Source of the DNA: Clostridiales bacterium
GTDB lineage: Bacteria > Bacillota_A > Clostridia > Oscillospirales > Oscillospiraceae
Assembly (NCBI GenBank): GCA_019417795.1
Contig: DXUR01000109.1
Location: forward strand, 1-7,618
Reading direction: 5' to 3'
Length of the DNA stretch: 7,618 nt
Below, in pieces: positions 1 through 4,387 of this stretch. Positions within the stretch are counted from its first letter, which is position 1, and each line of letters begins with the position of its first letter. The translations under genes and the position numbers were made by a program. The notes beneath the pieces are model-generated. The model did no database searches. It worked only from the letters and a program-made list of their open reading frames with translations, and was not told where the DNA came from.

Positions 1-15
1 GTGTATAAGAGACAG
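1..15. other. Residual Tn5/Nextera mosaic-end adapter (artefact)
   Basis: The first 15 bases, GTGTATAAGAGACAG, are identical to the last 15 bases of the 19-base Tn5 mosaic end AGATGTGTATAAGAGACAG used in tagmentation libraries. The match sits exactly at the contig edge, where untrimmed adapter would be. Read on the minus strand it adds the artefactual residues LSLIH to the interrupted gene there. Genomic sequence should be taken to begin at base 16. A natural Tn5/IS50 end is a poor alternative, because the match stops at the window edge and no transposase is present. Confidence 0.95.
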
Positions 16-324
16 GCATGGGTGATCCACCATGTAGGCAAGTGCATGGAGAAAGAATTCTTTCCTCGTCAGCTGCCGCAGGATCGTCAGCTCTGTGCAG
101 GCAATCTTGGAGTCATGATCGTCCTCGTCAATATCCCCGCCGGGCTGCACCAAGCAGTAAATGGAGCGATCCATATCGCTGTAATAGGTGAGGCAATCCA
201 GCGGATTCTCTGCACAATGGAAACCGTTGCTGGCGCAGTTTGCCTCCGGGGTGACATTCTTTCCCATGACGAACCGATAGCCACGGCAGGAGAGATCCGG
301 CTCAAAGCCTTTATAAGCGTACAT
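16..324 (-). CDS. DUF7666-like protein, 3' end missing
   Basis: 103 biological residues are visible, starting MYAYKGFEPDLSCRGYRFVM; the C-terminus is lost at the adapter junction. The KGF...CRGYRF opening, the GFHCAENPLDCLTYY motif (about residues 34-48) and a later DSKIAC stretch (71-76) resemble the small DUF7666 domain seen in phage and ICE proteins; this is from memory of the family pattern. Its function is unknown to me. The ATG shares its A with the TGA of the upstream PcfK-like gene (TGATG), and a strong site GGGGAGG lies 7 nt ahead at 332-338, so the start is well set and translation is probably coupled. There is no signal peptide or membrane segment; the visible part is acidic around residues 64-71 (DIDEDDHD). 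The gene is real although short: codons remain open from the start to the junction and the start signals are good. Confidence 0.75.
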
Positions 325-1163
325 CAGGCTGCCTCCCCAAAAGAGGAGAGGTCTCCCAGCGAGATCTGCCCATCGTCGGCTTCCGCTTTTTTCGGCGGTT
401 CCTTCTTCTCCGGCTTGTTCTTCTTTTCTTCCTTTTTCTTCTTGGAAACGGACTTGGAAGATGTTTTCCCACGATAGGGCTGCGGGACAAACTTCTCTTC
501 ATCCCCCTGATCCTCCTTGGCATCGGGGTCACGGAAATAGTCCTCCGCCCACTGGTAGCAGAGATCGTCGGGAATATCGCAGCCGTATGCCTGCTGACCG
601 GGGCCCGGTTGAACGCCGTTCGCTTTCAACTCATCCTGCACATAATCCCATGACTTTCGGCTGATATACTGGAAGCAGTGGATCATGCTCTTGCGCGGGT
701 GCATGGTAAGCCGTGCAAAATCGAGGTCATCAATGCACTTGGTCTGGATAAACTCGGAAACGCTTTCTTTCATGTTGCGCCGCGTCAGCTTCTCCGTATC
801 TGCGGACACGCGCTTTGCGGCAGCCTTGAGCAGTTCAGCCGGGCTCATGGCATCCAACTTTTCCAATGCAGCCTGTTCCGCCCGCTGCTTTTCTGCCTGC
901 CTGGCGTCCCATTCTGCCTTGCGCTTGGCTTCAGCCGCTTCGTGCGCACGGCGGGCCTCGTCCTCACTTTGGGTGTCGGAGACGGCCGACGGTTCGCTGA
1001 CCGCTGTGGCCGGAGCCGGTTCTGTGTCCGGTGGGAAACTGCCTGTTGTCGGCTCCGCGGGGACCGTCTGCGGCATATCCATATCATCATCTTCCATAAA
1101 GGCGTTGGAAACGGCAGCCTCATTATTTTGAAGCTCGTAATCCACATTTGAAAAAGCGCCCAT
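324..1163 (-). CDS. PcfK-like / AcrIIA9-family-like protein
   Basis: 279 residues from the ATG at 1163, chosen because TAGGAGGAA (1171-1179) puts GGAGG 9 nt ahead; the open frame continues upstream to 1289 but that would run through a hairpin and the previous gene. Layout: an acidic, Pro/Thr/Ser-rich disordered N-terminus (1-65); a charged Ala/Glu/Lys/Arg helix, probably coiled coil (66-105); a conserved-looking core (about 106-230) with LTRRNMKESVSEFIQTKC, DFARLTMHPRKSM, DIPDDLCYQWAEDYFRDP and KFVPQPYRG; a Lys-rich linker (232-259); and a tail with QISLGDLSSF. The core matches my memory of the PcfK-like family of Firmicutes plasmids and ICEs, which also contains AcrIIA9, a reported Cas9 inhibitor. 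Family membership is fairly secure; Cas9 inhibition here is only inferred. PcfK itself comes from a conjugative plasmid operon, so a transfer or replication accessory role is the alternative. It probably acts in the cytoplasm and is coupled to the next gene. Confidence 0.8.
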   Translation of the reverse strand: MGAFSNVDYELQNNEAAVSNAFMEDDDMDMPQTVPAEPTTGSFPPDTEPAPATAVSEPSAVSDTQSEDEARRAHEAAEAKRKAEWDARQAEKQRAEQAALEKLDAMSPAELLKAAAKRVSADTEKLTRRNMKESVSEFIQTKCIDDLDFARLTMHPRKSMIHCFQYISRKSWDYVQDELKANGVQPGPGQQAYGCDIPDDLCYQWAEDYFRDPDAKEDQGDEEKFVPQPYRGKTSSKSVSKKKKEEKKNKPEKKEPPKKAEADDGQISLGDLSSFGEAA

Positions 1164-1190
1164 TCGTACATTCCTCCTAAATAAAATTTT

Positions 1191-1232
1191 GAAAAGGACG
1201 CTCCTGTGCCAATGGCACAAGGCGTCCTTTTT
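1191..1232 (-). terminator. Hairpin with T-tracts, possible intra-operon terminator
   Basis: A long imperfect inverted repeat fills the spacer. AAAAGGACGC (1192-1201) pairs with GCGTCCTTTT (1222-1231), and TGTGCC (1205-1210) pairs with GGCACA (1214-1219) around an AAT loop, with a small internal bulge (1202-1204 against 1220-1221). Read on the minus strand it starts 11 nt after the stop of the 92-residue gene and ends in TTTT, then CAAAATTTT. Read on the plus strand it ends in TTTTT, so it could work in both directions. Lying inside a same-strand operon, it may attenuate, or protect or process the transcript, rather than fully stop it. The fold was worked out by eye. Confidence 0.65.
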
Positions 1233-1243
1233 ACATACTTGGC

Positions 1244-1522
1244 TCAGACCGTGTAGACCAGTGTGCTGAATGGGTCGAAGCAGTAGCACACAACAGTCGG
1301 ATACTGAGCAGCCGTTCTTTGAATTTCCTGTTGGATGGCAAGGGCCTCACCCATTCCGCAGGGCGTATCCCAGCCGGTCCAGACCATAGCTGTGAAATAA
1401 CGGTGTTCCGGATGATACCGTGTCTCCGCCCCAAGTCTTTGACAGATTCCCAGCATAGCTTTCAGCTGCTTTGTCTTCTGCTCGTCCATTCTTAAAGAGA
1501 GCATCTGCGTGAGAGACTTCAT
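1244..1522 (-). CDS. Small hypothetical protein (92 residues)
   Basis: I do not recognise this protein. It begins MKSLTQMLSLRMDEQKTKQL and looks soluble. An N-terminal amphipathic helix (about 1-30) is followed by a mixed part with aromatic residues: RYFTAMVWTGWDTPCGMGEA (about 41-60), a helix QQEIQRTAA, then a strand-like TVVCYCFDPFSTLVYTV tail. There is no zinc-binding cluster, DNA-binding motif or membrane span. The ATG directly abuts the TGA of the primase-like gene, with a modest GAAGG site 5 nt ahead inside that gene, so it is probably translated by coupling. Coding is supported by the tight junction, by the same-strand setting and by the hairpin placed just after its stop. A small accessory partner of the primase is possible but rests on position only. 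Confidence 0.7.
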   Translation of the reverse strand: MKSLTQMLSLRMDEQKTKQLKAMLGICQRLGAETRYHPEHRYFTAMVWTGWDTPCGMGEALAIQQEIQRTAAQYPTVVCYCFDPFSTLVYTV

Positions 1523-3214
1523 TCAAGCCTTCTTTGCCAGCGCGGGAGAAAATTTCACCTGCGGAAAACCAGCCATATCGCAGTAGAAGTATCTGCGCTC
1601 GCTTTCATCATACAACTCCAGCACATCGGAGGGCGCGATGCTGCGGCCACGATAGTCCGGGGGGAACGCCTGGTTATAACGTTCAAAAATGCGCTCCAGA
1701 ATATCACGGTCATCTTGCCCGACGGGGCAGATCAGCTCACCGTCATAAACGAGTGTGTATTCCGCCGCCGGGGGCTGCTGAAAGCCAGCCTTGTGCAGCG
1801 CGTCAATACCGCCAAAGGCGAAGGCGCGCGTCTCGCCATGCTCCAGCTCCATCTGATAAACACGAAACCGCTGCGTTTTGCGCTGACTGTCCAGCAGCTC
1901 CTGAAAAGAAACGCCGGGGGCAGTCTGTAAGTACGCATCGTATTCCTGCTCCGTCAGCCCCAGATAGTCCCGCAGGGAAATACTGTCCACCTTCATCGCA
2001 TGCCATTTTTCCGTACAGGTTTCCAGCATTTCCAACCCGCATAGGCCATTAAGATATTGCTCCTTAAATGTCATTCCTGGATCCTCCTTCATTTTCTGTT
2101 CTTTCCGGCGCAGCGCAAGCTGCCAGTCATCAATGCCCTTGTAATTGGGATTCCATGTGAGCCTGCGGCAGCGCATTCCGTGCCTGGCCGCCAGCGCATA
2201 GATCTTCGATGCGCCTTTCTCCACCATTTCATTGCTGTATTTATCCATGTCCTCCGCCTCGATGATCTCCTCCGTTCCGTTTCGGTGCAGGAACGCAAAC
2301 AGTTCATCCAGCTTGGCGGTATTGTTGACGCCCAGCGTGGCAACAAAGGTCCTGTGCATCAGCGCGTGAGCGACATCCGCCTTGAGACAGCCTTCCGTCA
2401 CATATACAACGCGGGAGCAGGGGGCGCCCACAAAATGAATGGGGCTCCCCGAGGTCGTTCCCATGCGCTTTCCCGTGGAGGACAGCGTCAGGTATTTCAC
2501 GCCCGTTTTCTCCGGTGGATCGTCTTTATCCTTGAGCGGGTGATCCAACCGGATCTGTGCGCCGTGGATCAGACCGTCTACACCGAAGATGGGAATGATG
2601 ATGCCTGATGTCCGCTGGTGGAATTTGACCGTCCAGCAGCCGTTATCATCCACATAGAAGCCGGGAACACCCTGCACCCTGCAGCCCGCCTTGACCAACC
2701 GATTGGTCAGGGAACGGCACAGGAAGGGGGGCGGCGTACTCTTGAAGCCAAAGCGTGTGATCTCATCGTCGGACAGCCCCCGCACAGACCGGAGGTGCTC
2801 GCGGTGCGCCGGGATGAGTGTCAGCATGGACAGCAGCATGGAGAGGGTCTGATGCACTTCCTGGACAGAAGCTGCGTCAGACTGCTCGGCCTCCGCAGGC
2901 GTCGTCTTCTCTGGAACGGTATAGTCCGGCGAAAAACCGTTTACCGCCAAAGCGTCGCAGATCTCCCGATAAGCGTCAGAATTGCTGACGCCATACACCT
3001 TTGCGTAAAGGGACAGCATTCCGCCGCCTTCACCGCAGTAGTTACAGCGCCACAGGTCTTTTTCCGTGTTCAAATTCATTTTCCCCCGGCGGTCACCGCA
3101 GATGGGACAATCCACGTACACCTGACCGGGAGCCCTCCGCCTGATATTCAGGCGGAGGAGCCCGGCCACATCCATAATACCAAAGGGGAGATCATGCTTT
3201 TTCCCGTAATGCAA
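1523..3214 (-). CDS. Primase-like protein: CHC2-type zinc finger, DUF3854/TOPRIM-like core, YodL-like C-terminus
   Basis: 563 residues. An N-terminal zinc-ribbon (C36-x2-C39, then C57-x2-C60, within DCPICGDRRGKMN and WRCNYCGEGGGMLSLY) resembles the DnaG CHC2 finger, but with Cys in place of the usual His. The middle resembles DUF3854 primase/TOPRIM-like cores: VYVTEGCLKADVA (270-282) supplies the expected acidic E274, EAEDMD (319-324) the D322-x-D324 pair, and KGIDDW (359-364) is typical of such proteins. Residues about 448-556 look like a YodL domain (VYQMELEHG, YTLVYDGEL, RYNQAFPPDYRGRSI, PSDVLELY, GFPQVKF). The likely role is primer synthesis or DNA handling during element replication; the YodL part has no known role that I can name. 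The start is TTG: GGGAGGG (3223-3229) lies 9 nt ahead, an in-frame TAA lies 10 codons upstream, and no in-frame ATG occurs before residue 14. It is 44 nt after the previous gene and abuts the next. Confidence 0.85.
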   Translation of the reverse strand: MHYGKKHDLPFGIMDVAGLLRLNIRRRAPGQVYVDCPICGDRRGKMNLNTEKDLWRCNYCGEGGGMLSLYAKVYGVSNSDAYREICDALAVNGFSPDYTVPEKTTPAEAEQSDAASVQEVHQTLSMLLSMLTLIPAHREHLRSVRGLSDDEITRFGFKSTPPPFLCRSLTNRLVKAGCRVQGVPGFYVDDNGCWTVKFHQRTSGIIIPIFGVDGLIHGAQIRLDHPLKDKDDPPEKTGVKYLTLSSTGKRMGTTSGSPIHFVGAPCSRVVYVTEGCLKADVAHALMHRTFVATLGVNNTAKLDELFAFLHRNGTEEIIEAEDMDKYSNEMVEKGASKIYALAARHGMRCRRLTWNPNYKGIDDWQLALRRKEQKMKEDPGMTFKEQYLNGLCGLEMLETCTEKWHAMKVDSISLRDYLGLTEQEYDAYLQTAPGVSFQELLDSQRKTQRFRVYQMELEHGETRAFAFGGIDALHKAGFQQPPAAEYTLVYDGELICPVGQDDRDILERIFERYNQAFPPDYRGRSIAPSDVLELYDESERRYFYCDMAGFPQVKFSPALAKKA

Positions 3215-3222
3215 ACCAGCAT

Positions 3223-3229
3223 CCCTCCC
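3223..3229 (-). promoter_or_regulatory. Ribosome binding site setting a TTG start
   Basis: GGGAGGG on the minus strand, with GGAGG 9 nt from the TTG of the primase-like gene. An ATG (3220-3222) directly follows the site, but it is in another frame and far too close for initiation. The 9-nt spacing equals that of the three other large genes with visible starts, which supports the TTG. Confidence 0.75.
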
Positions 3230-3258
3230 AAGACGCGAAATTTACGGATGGAAAGCGG

Positions 3259-4320
3259 TCAGCTTGCCTTTAACTGCTGCGAACCGCCCATCAGAAGCAT
3301 GGCGGCGGCTTTCACAATATTGCCGCAGTCCTCACAGAGATAGGCGTAATATTTCAGACTGGAGGGACGCTGCTCAGAAACCTGTGCCATCGTCCAGCCC
3401 TTATTGACGCCGGTGGTCACGACCAGCTCCGCAGCTTCCTCTTCCGTCATCAGCGAAAGGATCTCGTCCACCGTCATATCGTCCGAATATTTCGGTGCAG
3501 CCACTGTCGATGCCGCTGCCGGCATATCGACCACGACAGGCTTCACCGTCTGCGCTGTTTCAGCCCGCTCCGTGACCGCAGGCTCCGCTGTTTCCGAAGA
3601 AATCTCCTGCGCCTTTTGGGGCATAACCGGATCAGGCTCAGAAGCCGCAGTTCCGCCACTTAATGCCTGCAGCAGACTCATGGCGTCTGAAACGCTTTCC
3701 GTCTGCTGGGCGGGGGGAACCACCTGCTGATTTGCGCTGGGCGTCTTTGCCGTCTCCTGCGGTTGAACCTCTTGCGGTGTAGGCACTGCCTGCACCGGAT
3801 GATTTTCACCGACAGACGTTTCTCGCTGCGGCGCTGTGGTTCTATTTACCGCCGGAGCAGTCTCCTGACGATTTACAGCGCCCGTTGCGACTTCCTGTTT
3901 TCCATCGGCCTGTGCATCTACCACCGCAGAGGGGTTGATCTCACAGAGCTGGATGCCGAAGCCTGCATTATCCAGCGCCGTTTTCAGTGCCGCGTCCTGC
4001 GCGGCCTGCACATAGCGTCCGGCGGGAGCCTGCGCCTTTTCCACCGCCGCAGTGAAATTGGCGATTGGCTGGTTATCCTCTCTGGACAGAAATACCTGCG
4101 CCTCATAAACGGCGATTTGGTCTGTGATCCGCAGCCGGTTCAGCAGCATTTTTCCATTGGGGCAGGCCAATCGGAACCAGAGCCGCTGATAGCGCGGCTC
4201 CAGTTCGATTCCGCCACTGGCATTTCTTTTCAGAAAGCGCAGCGGGTCAAAGCCCTGCACCCTGCGAAGCTGCTGTACGGCGGGGATCGCCTGGGTCAGC
4301 ATGATTCTTTCTCTGGACAT
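3259..4320 (-). CDS. Unnamed protein, candidate Rad52-like single-strand annealing protein
   Basis: 353 residues. I do not recognise a named family with certainty. Three parts are visible. Residues 1-130 look like an alpha/beta domain: LWFRLACPNGK and IAVYEAQVFLS read as strands, and a helix QAAQDAALKTALDNAGFGIQ (105-124) recalls the AxxDAlKrAl...fG helix of Rad52-type annealing proteins. Residues about 131-280 are a low-complexity Pro/Gln/Thr/Ala/Glu linker, probably disordered. Residues 281-345 form a compact helical tail with VNKGWTMAQVSE (305-316), recalling the G-K-T-L-G-E-type motif found at the C-terminus of some phage annealing and nuclease proteins, plus a lone CEDC pair (329-332). 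Its place between nuclease/helicase and primase fits an annealing role. All of this is inference. The ATG has AAGGGAG (4330-4336) 9 nt ahead. A single-strand binding or structural replication protein is the main alternative. Confidence 0.75.
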   Translation of the reverse strand: MSRERIMLTQAIPAVQQLRRVQGFDPLRFLKRNASGGIELEPRYQRLWFRLACPNGKMLLNRLRITDQIAVYEAQVFLSREDNQPIANFTAAVEKAQAPAGRYVQAAQDAALKTALDNAGFGIQLCEINPSAVVDAQADGKQEVATGAVNRQETAPAVNRTTAPQRETSVGENHPVQAVPTPQEVQPQETAKTPSANQQVVPPAQQTESVSDAMSLLQALSGGTAASEPDPVMPQKAQEISSETAEPAVTERAETAQTVKPVVVDMPAAASTVAAPKYSDDMTVDEILSLMTEEEAAELVVTTGVNKGWTMAQVSEQRPSSLKYYAYLCEDCGNIVKAAAMLLMGGSQQLKAS

Positions 4321-4350
4321 GGTTTGATACTCCCTTCATAAAATAAATAA

Positions 4351-4384
4351 GAGATGACTGTGCGTTTTTTTGCACATTCATCTC
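4351..4384 (-). terminator. Hairpin after the helicase gene, possible intra-operon terminator
   Basis: GAGATGA (4351-4357) pairs with TCATCTC (4378-4384) and TGTGC (4359-4363) pairs with GCACA (4372-4376), with one mismatched position between the stems and an 8-base loop that is A-rich in the minus-strand RNA. On the minus strand it starts 3 nt after the helicase TAA and is followed by TTATTTATTTTAT, a T-rich but interrupted tract. It could be a leaky terminator or a processing site separating helicase from the 353-residue gene. Like the hairpin at 1191-1232, it is followed by an AT-rich stretch and a strong ribosome site. Confidence 0.6.
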
Positions 4385-4387
4385 ACA

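Noticed and set aside
1..477. Plus-strand open frame beginning at the first base
   Set aside because: Its GTG start lies in the adapter sequence, and it is antisense to the DUF7666-like gene and the Lys-rich end of the PcfK-like gene.
1164..1289. Longer N-terminus for the PcfK-like protein, from an ATG at 1289
   Set aside because: The extension would translate through the hairpin and overlap the end of the 92-residue gene, while a textbook GGAGG site sits 9 nt ahead of the ATG at 1163.
2618..3343. 241-residue open frame on the plus strand
   Set aside because: It is antisense to the zinc finger and core of the primase-like gene, which has clear motifs; composition is shadow-like and no family pattern is seen.
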